In this document: piece by piece, positions 9,201 through 20,954 of the stretch
How the letters are laid out: the number at the start of each line of letters is the position of its first letter
How positions within the stretch are numbered: the stretch's first letter is position 1
Assembly (NCBI GenBank): GCA_947483555.1
Contig: CANKMW010000017.1
Span: forward strand, 56,169-120,168
DNA: 64,000 nt
Direction: 5' to 3'
From: Myxococcales bacterium
Lineage (GTDB): Bacteria; Myxococcota_A; Polyangia; Haliangiales; Haliangiaceae
Notes under the pieces: generated by a model
Seen by the model: only the letters and a program-made list of their open reading frames with translations
What the model was told of the DNA's origin: nothing
The model's database searches: none
Translations under genes and position numbers: made by a program

Positions 9201-9920
9201 ATGTTTCGCCGCACCTACGCCGCCGTCACCGTGGCCCTGATCTCGTGCGCCGCGTGCAGCGACGACGCGCCGCTCGATCCCGACGCCGCCGACGCCATCG
9301 ACGCCGCGGTCGATGCCATCGACTCGGGCGCGCGGTGCGGCGCCGACTTCTTCCTGACCGGCGAATTCACCGACTGGGATTCGACCACCACCAGCTTCGA
9401 TGGGGTCGAGTTCGCGACCTGGACGGTGCGTGGGGAACCGACCCGCACGGTCATGACCAACCCGAACGGCCGGGTCGAGCTGTGCATCGCGGCCGGCGCC
9501 ACCAGCGTCATCTCGATCACCCAGGCCGAGTACGTCGAGAGCATCTACGTTGCCGATCCGACGGTGTTCCAGGCCCCGGGCCTGTTCTTCTTCCAGACCA
9601 AGGGCATCAAGGTCGCCCGTGCGCCGGCGTTCTATGCGTCGCTCGGCAGCCTGGGCAGCTTCGACGCCACCCGGGGCCACGTCCTGGTGCAGAAGCAGGG
9701 CGCGGCGATTCCCCTGGCCCTGAGCCTGGGCGGCACCGCCTTCGCGGTTGACGGCAGCGACGATCTGAGCTGGACCGCCGGCGACGCCGGTGGCCTGGTC
9801 CTGTTCGCGAACGTCCCGCTCACGGCGGCGACGGCGACGCTGACGTCGACCACCGCGTTCGTCGGACCGAGCACGCTGCCGGTCGAGGCCGGCAAGCTCA
9901 CCATCACGACCATCCGTTAG
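9201..9920 (+). CDS. Hypothetical lipoprotein with Asp/Ala-rich linker
   Basis: A 239-residue protein of unknown function. It has a short basic N-terminus and hydrophobic stretch ending at LISCAAC, a plausible but not ideal lipobox, followed by an Asp/Ala-rich spacer (about 25-45) of the kind that tethers lipoproteins in myxobacteria. The rest alternates short beta-strand-like segments (GEFTDWDSTTTSFDGVEF, then VELCIAAGATSVISI) without a family motif I recognise. It starts 10 bases after the DUF4139 gene and so probably belongs to that transcript. Its stop codon lies inside a palindrome shared with the stop of the converging gene. Confidence 0.65.
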   Translation: MFRRTYAAVTVALISCAACSDDAPLDPDAADAIDAAVDAIDSGARCGADFFLTGEFTDWDSTTTSFDGVEFATWTVRGEPTRTVMTNPNGRVELCIAAGATSVISITQAEYVESIYVADPTVFQAPGLFFFQTKGIKVARAPAFYASLGSLGSFDATRGHVLVQKQGAAIPLALSLGGTAFAVDGSDDLSWTAGDAGGLVLFANVPLTAATATLTSTTAFVGPSTLPVEAGKLTITTIR

Positions 9921-9941
9921 CGGCGGTCCGGCTCGCTAACG
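9915..9941. terminator. Palindrome spanning two converging stop codons
   Basis: The arms CGTTAGCG (9915-9922) and CGCTAACG (9934-9941) are perfectly complementary with an 11-base loop. The TAG stops of the genes on either side are inside the arms. No T-run follows, so a bidirectional intrinsic terminator is possible but not certain. Confidence 0.45.
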
Positions 9942-10256
9942 CCAGTCGGGACCGAACTCGGCCTCGAGGATGTCAGCGCACAGCGAGACGCACTCGTCGC
10001 AGATGGCGACCGCCGAGGTGCCGAGCAGCTTGCGGACCCGGTCGGCGGCCTTGCCGCACCAGCTGCAGCTCTGGGCTGCACCCGCCACCGGGGCCGTGTG
10101 CTCGCTGGCGCTGGTGGTGAACGTGGCTGGCACCCGGAACTCGCCGGTGGCGCGCATGTGGACCGCGCCACCGATGCGTTCGCGGCAGGGTGCGCAGACC
10201 AGGATCAGGTCACCGTCGTCGAGATCGCCGAGGCATACCGGGCACGAGGCGCTCAC
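9936..10256 (-). CDS. Small protein with ClpX-type zinc finger
   Basis: A 106-residue protein starting at GTG. The C-terminal half reads CSWCGKAADRVRKLL, then AICDECVSLC. This is the C4 zinc finger that ClpX uses to dimerise and bind adaptors and substrates, but here it stands alone without an AAA+ domain. The N-terminal half has a second pair of Cys-x2-Cys motifs (CPVC at ~5-8, CAPC at ~21-24), possibly a second zinc knuckle. It lies 50 bases downstream of pilS on the same strand, so it may be co-transcribed with the pil genes. A role as a regulatory adaptor is inference only. Confidence 0.7.
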   Translation of the reverse strand: MSASCPVCLGDLDDGDLILVCAPCRERIGGAVHMRATGEFRVPATFTTSASEHTAPVAGAAQSCSWCGKAADRVRKLLGTSAVAICDECVSLCADILEAEFGPDWR

Positions 10257-10306
10257 GGCGCCAGTCTACCCGGGCGTGCTGGAGTTGTCCCCGCCGGGGC
10301 TCGTGA

Positions 10307-12045
10307 TCACTTCGGGCCGGTGCTGCGGGGCAGGCGGACGACGAAGCGGCTGCCGTGGCCGGGCTGGCTGCGGACGTCGAGCGTGCCGCCATGCTCGGTG
10401 ACGATGGTGTGGCTGGTGGCGAGGCCGAGGCCGGTGCCGCGCTTCTTGGTGGTGAAGAACGGATCGAAGATGTGGGCCAGGTGCTCGGGCGGGATGCCAG
10501 GTCCGTCGTCCTCGACCTCGATCGTGAAGCCGATCGCGTCCTGGCGGGCGCGCACCGTGACCGTGCCGGCCCCGGCGGCCCCGGACGCCGCGGCTTCGGC
10601 GGCGTTGCGACACAGGTTCCACAACACCTGGCGGAGCTGGCCCGGGTCGGCGGTGATCGACGCTGGCGCCGCCGGCAGATCGGTCACCAGCGTGACGTCG
10701 CCGCGGCCCTTGTCCTGGCGCATGACCTGGACGACCTCGCCGATCATGCCGACCAGATCGAAGCTCACCAGCGTCCGGGGCCGCGGATTGGCGTACTCGA
10801 GCAGGTCATCGATGAGCCCGTCGAGGCGCTCGATCTCGCGCACGACGATCGCCATCAGCGCCTTGTCGTCGTCGGAGACCCGGGGGGCCTGCGCCAGCAG
10901 CTCGACCGACCCCGAGATCGACGCCAGCGGGTTGCGAATCTCGTGGGCGATGCCGGCCGCCAGTTGACCGACGGTGGCCAGTCGCTCGGCGCGGCGCATG
11001 GTCTCCTCGAGCGTCCGCAGCTCGGTGAGATCCTGGAAGTTGACGACCCTGCCGACCACCTGATCGTGCACGTCGCGGAGCGGTGAGACCGAGATGCCCA
11101 GGATGCGGCTGCGCCCCGCAGCAGCGGCCAGGGTCAGGTCACTGCGGTGCAGCGTCGCGTCGGGTCCGAGCGCGCGCAACCGCGCACCGAGCCCGGGCAG
11201 GAGGACGTCGACGTCGACGCCGGTCACGCGCTCGGCGTCGGCCCCCAGGAGCTCGACGGCGGTGTGGTTGAGCGCCAGCACGCGGTCATCGCGGTCGACG
11301 GTGACCAACCCGGAGGTCAACGAGCGGACGATGTCGCGATTGAGGGCGTACAGGTCCGCCGAGACCTGGCGCTGCGACGCCAGCGACGCCGAAGCGTCCT
11401 GGAGGTCGCGGCCGAAGATGTAGGACAGCACGGTCACCCCGATCAAGGCGCCCACGTTGAGGCCAAGCTGGCGCGCCAGCTCGGCCGCGGTGGCGGTCCA
11501 CGGCTCGACCCGCGGCACCGTCGGCAGCGGCAGCAGGTTGGCCCACGCCGCCAGGCCGACCGTCAGCATGAGCGTGGCCGACAAGGCGCCGACCGCGATC
11601 GCGCCGCGCCGGAACCGGACCGCGCCGGCGCCGACCACCGACAGGGCGTAGAAGAACGTGTAAGCGCTCTGGGCGCCGCCGGTGACGTACACCAGCACCG
11701 TCGTGATGACCAGATCGCCGCCGAGCTGGGGCCACACCAGCCGCTCGGGGTCGGCGCCGCTGCGCAGCAGCAGCGCGTAGACGATCGTCGACACGTAGGT
11801 CGCGACCACGATCCCGGTCAGGAACAGCTGCGGCGATGAGGTGGCGCCGGTCGCGTCGAGAGATCCGAGCCAGATCGTCAGGCCGAGCACGAGGCTGATG
11901 ACGACGGTGCGCAGCACCATCAGCCAGATCAACCGTCGCCCGACCCCGTCGCCTGACGCGGCCGCCACCGGCGCCGGGCCGGCCAGCGAATCCGCCGGCG
12001 ATGGTGGCGGGGCCTGGGCCTGGGCCTTGTGCTGGGATAGCGGGC

Positions 12046-12049
<4 letters not shown>
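10307..12049 (-). CDS. pilS: PilS-like membrane sensor histidine kinase
   Basis: A 580-residue two-component sensor kinase. Residues ~40-210 hold about six hydrophobic membrane segments, as in PilS. A PAS domain follows (~245-340; RDIVRSLTSGLVTVDRDDRV), then the HisKA box AHEIRNPLASISGSVELL with the phospho-acceptor His. The C-terminal HATPase has an N box (NLCRNAAEAA), DDGPGIPPEHLAHIFDPFFTTK and GTGLGLA. The GTG start overlaps the pilC stop by four bases (GTGA), so translation is coupled. In known systems PilS phosphorylates the sigma-54 activator PilR to switch pilin transcription; no pilR follows here. The gene symbol rests on architecture plus position after pilB, pilT and pilC. Confidence 0.85.
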
Positions 12050-13251
<1,202 letters not shown>

Positions 13252-13254
13252 GGC

Positions 13255-14388
13255 TCAATCCGCCTTTCCGCGGCGGGCACCTGGCGACGACCCGCCGGCC
13301 CCGGTTCCGCCGCTGGCGGCGGCGCTGGAGATGAGGGTCTTGAGCTCGTCCATGTCCGACGATCGGCTCATCGCATCATCGAGCGTGATCACGCGGCGCA
13401 CGAACAGGTCGCACAGGGTCTGGTTCATCGTCACCATGCCGTGTTTGCTCTGACCGATCTGCATCTGCGAGTAGATCTGGTGCAGCTTGTCCTCGCGGAT
13501 CAGGTTGCGGATCGCGACGGTCGGGATCATGACCTCGGCCGCCAGCACCTGACCCGAGCCCGAGGCGCGCGGCACCAGGGTCTGGCTGACCACGCCTTCG
13601 AGCACGAACGAGAGCACGGCGCGGATCTGCGACTGCTGGTGGGGCGGAAACACGTCGATGATGCGGTTGATGCTGCCGATCGCGCTGGTGGTGTGGAGGC
13701 TGGCGAAACACAGGTGGCCAGTCTCGGCGATGGTCAGCGCGGCCTCGATGGTCTCGAGGTCGCGCATCTCGCCGACCAGCACGATGTCCGGATCCTGGCG
13801 CAGGATGTGGCGCAGCGCCTTCCCGAAGCTCTGGGTGTCGCTGCCGACTTCACGCTGATTGACCAGGCAGTTCTTGTGCGGGTGCAAGAACTCGATCGGG
13901 TCCTCGATCGTGACGATGTGCGAGCGGTGCCGGGTGTTGATGCGGTCGATCATCGAGGCCAGGGTGGTCGACTTGCCGGAGCCGGTCGGCCCGGTCACCA
14001 GCACCAGGCCGCGCGGGCGCTCGCACAGCTCGTTGACCACCTTGGGGACGCCGAGATCCTCGAGCGGCAGGATGTTGAACGGCACCAGACGAAACGCGCC
14101 GCCCACCGCGCCACGCTGCACGTACAGATTGGCGCGGAAGCGGGCCAGGCCCTTGACGCCGAACGACAGGTCGAGCTCCTGGTCCTCTTCGAAGCGCAGC
14201 TTCTGGGCGTCGGTGAGGATCGAGTAGCACAGCTGCTTGGTGTCCACCGGCGTCATGGCGTCGGTGCGCAGCGGCACCAGGTCACCGTCGATGCGCAACT
14301 GCGGGGGCGACCCGGTGGTGACGTGAAGGTCCGACGCCCCCTTGTCGAGCATCACCTTCAGGAGCTGGTGCAGAGTGGGTGGCGGCAC
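13255..14388 (-). CDS. pilT: Type IV pilus retraction ATPase PilT
   Basis: A 377-residue hexameric motor ATPase powering pilus retraction and twitching. The N-terminal PAS-like part (MLDKGASDLHVTTGSPPQLR) is followed by Walker A GPTGSGKST at 133-141, the Asp box (THR...IVTIEDPIEF), Walker B GEMRDLETI, the His box region and the PilT-specific AIRNLIRE motif near residue 290. It starts with GTG. The last ~25 residues are a Gly/Ala-rich tail. It sits between pilB and pilC on the minus strand, as in Myxococcus. Second-motor PilT/PilU ambiguity cannot be settled, but the pil-operon position favours PilT. Confidence 0.95.
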   Translation of the reverse strand: MPPPTLHQLLKVMLDKGASDLHVTTGSPPQLRIDGDLVPLRTDAMTPVDTKQLCYSILTDAQKLRFEEDQELDLSFGVKGLARFRANLYVQRGAVGGAFRLVPFNILPLEDLGVPKVVNELCERPRGLVLVTGPTGSGKSTTLASMIDRINTRHRSHIVTIEDPIEFLHPHKNCLVNQREVGSDTQSFGKALRHILRQDPDIVLVGEMRDLETIEAALTIAETGHLCFASLHTTSAIGSINRIIDVFPPHQQSQIRAVLSFVLEGVVSQTLVPRASGSGQVLAAEVMIPTVAIRNLIREDKLHQIYSQMQIGQSKHGMVTMNQTLCDLFVRRVITLDDAMSRSSDMDELKTLISSAAASGGTGAGGSSPGARRGKAD

Positions 14389-14436
14389 GTCGCGATCTTC
14401 TCAGTCTTTGTTGGACGATGTCCAACTTCGCTCGCC

Positions 14437-16131
<1,695 letters not shown>

Positions 16132-16169
16132 CGGTTTGCGGACTCCCTCGATCTGGTGTGATTTCCCGT

Positions 16170-16197
16170 CCTTCGACCCGCGCTCACGCGTCAAGGG
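16170..16197. repeat. Imperfect hairpin upstream of pilB
   Basis: CCTTCGACCCGCG and CGCGTCAAGGG face each other across a CTCA loop, with one mispaired position. It lies in the ~200-bp divergent spacer between pilB and the small gene at 16338, 39 bases before the pilB start. It could be an attenuator or operator in the pilB leader. Part of it (CCTTCGAC) resembles the GTCGAAGG halves seen at 20909 and 63830. Confidence 0.4.
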
Positions 16198-16337
16198 TAG
16201 CCGTGGCGGGTGGCGGACGTCAAACCGAAGCGCCGGTGCTCTCGGGCGCCCGCCCGGCGAGATGACATGTAGGCCCGACAGAAAGTTGCCCCTCACGATC
16301 GTGTCGCGCACCGTGAGCCGTAACCAGGAGTTCCAAC

Positions 16338-16520
16338 ATGAGCTATCGCGAGGCCAAGGAGCTTTCGTTTCTTCGTCAGGCGCTGCGCGAGCGGTTGATG
16401 GCGCAGGACAGCGCGGGCGCCAGCCGGGCGCTCGGCCGGCTGCGCGAGGTCGCCATCGACGACGTCGAGCTGCGCGCCGAGTACTCGCGCTGGGCGTTCC
16501 GCTTCGACCTTCTCGGCTGA
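16338..16520 (+). CDS. Small conserved-looking protein divergent from pilB
   Basis: A 60-residue, strongly charged and probably helical protein (SFLRQALRERLMAQ, then RALGRLREVAIDDVELRAEY). The ATG has a good ribosome-binding site, AGGAG at 16325-16329, eight bases upstream. Codons are G/C at position three throughout, which supports real coding despite the length. I recognise no family. It is transcribed away from pilB across a ~206-bp spacer, so the two may share regulation. Confidence 0.65.
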   Translation: MSYREAKELSFLRQALRERLMAQDSAGASRALGRLREVAIDDVELRAEYSRWAFRFDLLG

Positions 16521-16671
16521 GACGCGCGATCCGGCCCGGGGCCGTCGTCAGGCGCTGCGGTGCGTGCTCGCGTACAGGAAGTACGCTCCGCGCGCTCCTC
16601 GCGCCTTCCTCGGCCGCGGGCCGGCTTGCGCGTCTCAGTGCCCGATGTGCCCAGGGGGCAACGCGGGGGCT

Positions 16672-17307
16672 CTATGGGACGGGGCAGGGGAGCGGGGTCG
16701 TGCAGACCCGGAGCGTGAGGTCGTAGTTGTTCTCGGTGTTGTCCGGAGACTGGACCTGGACGATGTAGGAGCCGATCGCGAGCCGGTTCGGCACTTCGAT
16801 CCGGACCACCTGCGGGTTGCCAGGCACCGGCGCGCCGCTGGCGATCGGTCCGCCCTGCAAGGTGAGGACGTTGAGGGCGAGCGACGGTCGGCTGGCGATG
16901 CCGGCGACCGTGGCTTCGAAGTTGAGGCCGTTGGTGTTGATGTCGAACCGGTAGTGATCGCGATCGCCGGTCGGACACACCGAGAGGCCGACCAGCTGAT
17001 AACTGGGCATGCTCGGGATCGGCGTGACGAACGCCATCATCGCTTCGTTGTTGGGTTCGATCGACGAGTCATCGGCGCACTGGAACGTGCTGGTGGTCGC
17101 GTCGATGTCGGCGCTACCGGCTTCACGCTCGCACACCTCGTTGGTGTCCGAGTAGGTGTGGCAGGTGTAACCCTCGGGGCAGCGCGGTTCGCTGCTGCCG
17201 CACTCGAACGGGTCGTTGCCCAGATCGGGATCGTACGGATTGCACGCGGCGAGCGCGGCGAGCGCGGCGAGCGCGGCGAGCAAGGAGTTGGCGAGCGGGC
17301 GGAGCAT
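16672..17307 (-). CDS. Cysteine-rich lipoprotein with pre-peptidase-like C-terminal domain
   Basis: A 211-residue predicted lipoprotein. The signal peptide hydrophobic core is a direct translation of a 9-bp tandem repeat (LAALAALAALAAC; 17248-17283), ending in a good lipobox. A Cys-rich segment follows (FECGSSEPRCPEGYTCHTYSDTNEVC, positions ~35-60), similar to short disulfide-stabilised linkers in myxobacterial surface proteins. The C-terminal ~130 residues resemble a bacterial pre-peptidase (PPC-like) beta domain: EPNNEAMMA, DRDHYRFDI, GSYIVQVQSPDNTENNYDLTLRV. PPC domains usually accompany secreted enzymes, but no enzyme domain is present. It starts 8 bases after the upstream gene stop and is probably in its operon. 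Confidence 0.7.
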   Translation of the reverse strand: MLRPLANSLLAALAALAALAACNPYDPDLGNDPFECGSSEPRCPEGYTCHTYSDTNEVCEREAGSADIDATTSTFQCADDSSIEPNNEAMMAFVTPIPSMPSYQLVGLSVCPTGDRDHYRFDINTNGLNFEATVAGIASRPSLALNVLTLQGGPIASGAPVPGNPQVVRIEVPNRLAIGSYIVQVQSPDNTENNYDLTLRVCTTPLPCPVP

Positions 17308-17315
17308 GGCGGGCC

Positions 17316-18719
<1,404 letters not shown>

Positions 18720-18805
18720 GGCGGTCACGGTTCCTGCCGGGCTGGTTACCACAGCCGGCGCCTACATACCAACGCGGCCAGCCCAACGAAAACCGACGAA
18801 AGCGA

Positions 18806-20248
18806 TCAGGCGCCGAAGGGGTCGACGATGCCGGCCGCCGGCTTCTTCGCTTCCGGCTTCTTGGCCTTGGGCTTGGCCTTCTCGGCGGGGGCGGCGGCGG
18901 GTGCACCGAACGGATCGACGATGCCGGTCGCCGGCTTGGTGACCTTGGGCTTGTCGGCGGCCTTGGGCTTGTCGGCGGCCTTGGGCTTGTCGGCGGCCTT
19001 GGTCGCGAACGGATCGGCGATCCCGCCGGCCGGCTTGTCGGCGCGCGGCTTCTCGGTGCGCGGCTTCTCGGTGCGCGGCTTCTCGGTGCGCGGCTTCTCG
19101 GCGGCAGCCGCCGCGGGCTCGACGGCTGCGGGCTCGACGGTGGCCGGCTGAGCAGCGGCGGGCTCGACGGCGGCCGGCTGAACGGCGGCGGGCTGGACGG
19201 CGGCCGGCTCGACGGTGGCCGGCTGAGCAGCGGCGGGCTCGACGGCGGCCGGCTCGACGACGATCGGCTGAACCGCGGCGGGCTGGACGGCGGCGGGCTG
19301 GACGGCAGGTTGCCCCGCCGTCGCAGCGGGCGATACCAGAGCCGGTGCGGGCTGCGGCGCGGCGGCGTTGGTTCCCCCCAGGACCTTGACGCCCAGCAGC
19401 ATGACGGCGACGCCGCCGACGAACGCGGCCACCACGGCGCCGATCGGCAGACCGCGGCGGGCGACGACCGGCTGGTCATCGAGATCGTGGGCGTAGGCGG
19501 ACGAGGACCCCAGGCCCAGGCCGGCCTCGATCTTGTCGAGGTCGGCGGTCGAGACGGTGAGGCCGGCGGCGGCGGCGCGGGCGGCGGCAACCGCCTTGTG
19601 CGCCTTGGCGTCGGAGATCCGGGCTCGCTCCTCCGCCGCGGCGAGGCGGCGTCCGGCGTCGGCATCGGCGGCGGCCGCGGGTGCGAGGGCCACCGGCGCT
19701 GCGGCGGCGCTGGTCTGCGAGGCATGCGACGCGCGGGCGTCGGCGGCGGCCGCGCGGGCCTCGGCGGCGCGAGCGCGATCGTCGGCGCTGCGGCCGCGGC
19801 TCTCGGCGGCGGCGAGTCGGCCCTCGAGCTCGCCGATGGCGGCGGCCTGCGGCTGCTGGCTGCCCAGCACCGCGACCTTGGCCTCGAGCTCGGCGCGCCG
19901 GGCCTGCGATTCGGCGAGCTCTCCCTCGAGCGCGCCGATCCGTCCCACGAGCACGCTGCGTTCCTGCGCGGCCTGGCTGCGAACCGCGGTCTCGGCATCG
20001 CGGATGCGCGCGCCCTCGGCGTCGCTCTGCTCGCGGAGCTGGCGCTCCTTCTCGGCGCGGGCTTCGGCCTCCCACTGGTCGACGTCGACCAGCGTCGAGT
20101 TGGCGCGGGCGATGAACTCTTCGAGCGACGACTCGACGGTCGGCAGCGTGGTCGCTGCTTGCATGAGCTGGCTCTTGCGCTTGGTGCGCGCGCCGTTGCC
20201 GTTGCTGGCGTGGCCGTTGCTCGGACCGTGCTTCTCTTCCGTGGGCAT
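18806..20248 (-). CDS. Coiled-coil membrane protein with repetitive Pro/Ala tail and three GI(V/A)DPF motifs
   Basis: A 480-residue protein without a recognised family. Residues ~40-230 are heptad-rich Ala/Glu/Arg coiled coil. A single membrane segment lies near 270-290 (GAVVAAFVGGVAVMLLGVKVL). The C-terminal third is built of short repeats: VEPAA/VQPAA pentads, then EKPRT four times, then AADKPK three times. Three copies of the motif GI(V/A)DPF(G/A) are spaced through the tail, the last one at the very C-terminus. The repeated motif suggests a binding peptide shown in several copies, in the manner of short linear motifs; that is inference. Slippage of the repeats should make this gene variable between strains. 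Confidence 0.65.
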   Translation of the reverse strand: MPTEEKHGPSNGHASNGNGARTKRKSQLMQAATTLPTVESSLEEFIARANSTLVDVDQWEAEARAEKERQLREQSDAEGARIRDAETAVRSQAAQERSVLVGRIGALEGELAESQARRAELEAKVAVLGSQQPQAAAIGELEGRLAAAESRGRSADDRARAAEARAAAADARASHASQTSAAAAPVALAPAAAADADAGRRLAAAEERARISDAKAHKAVAAARAAAAGLTVSTADLDKIEAGLGLGSSSAYAHDLDDQPVVARRGLPIGAVVAAFVGGVAVMLLGVKVLGGTNAAAPQPAPALVSPAATAGQPAVQPAAVQPAAVQPIVVEPAAVEPAAAQPATVEPAAVQPAAVQPAAVEPAAAQPATVEPAAVEPAAAAAEKPRTEKPRTEKPRTEKPRADKPAGGIADPFATKAADKPKAADKPKAADKPKVTKPATGIVDPFGAPAAAPAEKAKPKAKKPEAKKPAAGIVDPFGA

Positions 20249-20375
20249 CTCGGGGACCTCCGGCTGGTCTCGCCCCGCGCGGACCAGTCTGACTGCTCAG
20301 GGTAGCGCGGCTCCCCGCCGCGCAAAAGTCGTTCGTTCAGTCTCGCGCGAGTCTCGCGCTAGCGTGGCGCGCTGA

Positions 20376-20720
20376 TCATGCCCAGATCGGCTGATCGGTG
20401 CGGTGCGTCGAGCGGTCAGCCGTCGGCCGAGGATGGGTCGCGAAGGCGACCGGAACCGATGGAGATACGTGGACCTCGACGACGTCGAGACCGTCGTGAA
20501 AGACGTCCGCGGCCTCCTCGATCATCGCGCTCTCGAGGAGCCCCAGGCCGACCAGCGTGTCACCGAAGCGGCGCCGCGGCGTCTCGCTCCAGTGGGTCGC
20601 CAGGGCGGCCAGCCACTGCTCGTCATTGATCAGCTTGCGCTCGCGAAGGAATTCGCCGAAGCGAACCGTGACCAGGGCCCCGGGGGCCAATGTGCGAACA
20701 GCAGCTGGATTGGTGACCAT
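20376..20720 (-). CDS. Small protein with MshEN-like domain
   Basis: A 114-residue protein. The ATG at 20720 has GGGAG nine bases upstream, which fixes the start inside a much longer open frame. Residues ~20-85 show two halves of the form FGEFLRERKLINDEQWLAAL and RFGDTLVGLGLLESAMIEEA. This resembles the MshEN / GSPII_E N-terminal fold found on PilB/GspE motors and known in some proteins to bind cyclic di-GMP. No ATPase domain follows. The last ~30 residues are low complexity. A partner role with the pilus motor is possible but unproven. Confidence 0.6.
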   Translation of the reverse strand: MVTNPAAVRTLAPGALVTVRFGEFLRERKLINDEQWLAALATHWSETPRRRFGDTLVGLGLLESAMIEEAADVFHDGLDVVEVHVSPSVPVAFATHPRPTADRSTHRTDQPIWA

Positions 20721-20805
20721 GTGTGCTCCCAGGCGCGCGCAGCTTACTCGATCGATCCGGTCAACTGTAAAGGGGTATTTTCGATCCCGCTGGTACACCA
20801 GCTGG

Positions 20806-20862
20806 CCCAACGATGGCTTCGGGGCCCGGCTCCGGGCCGACGCCCGCGTCGGCCGGGTGGGG
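20806..20862 (+). repeat. Dispersed palindromic repeat, copy A
   Basis: Copy A of a ~60-bp element. It opens CCCAACGATGG, continues with the invariant block CTTCGGGGCCCGGCTCCG, then has a hairpin with stem CCGACGC/GCGTCGG, and closes GGTGGGG. It lies in the 234-bp gap between the MshEN-like gene and the methyltransferase gene. Other copies are at 29453, 61064, 61536 and 61596. Confidence 0.85.
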
Positions 20863-20897
20863 CCCGAATCCTTGGCCCAGGATGGAGGCGCCACCCG

Positions 20898-20917
20898 TCC
20901 TGAGCTGGGTCGAAGGG
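20898..20917. repeat. Short CCTGAGC...GTCGAAGGG repeat half-pair
   Basis: TCCTGAGC and GTCGAAGGG lie three bases apart in the same gap as copy A. The same pair of words, 19 bases apart, occurs at 63803-63838 after rpoN. This looks like a second, weaker dispersed repeat family. Confidence 0.4.
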
Positions 20918-20954
20918 TTGACAGAGGGGGGGCGCTGGCTAGGATGCCGGCCCC

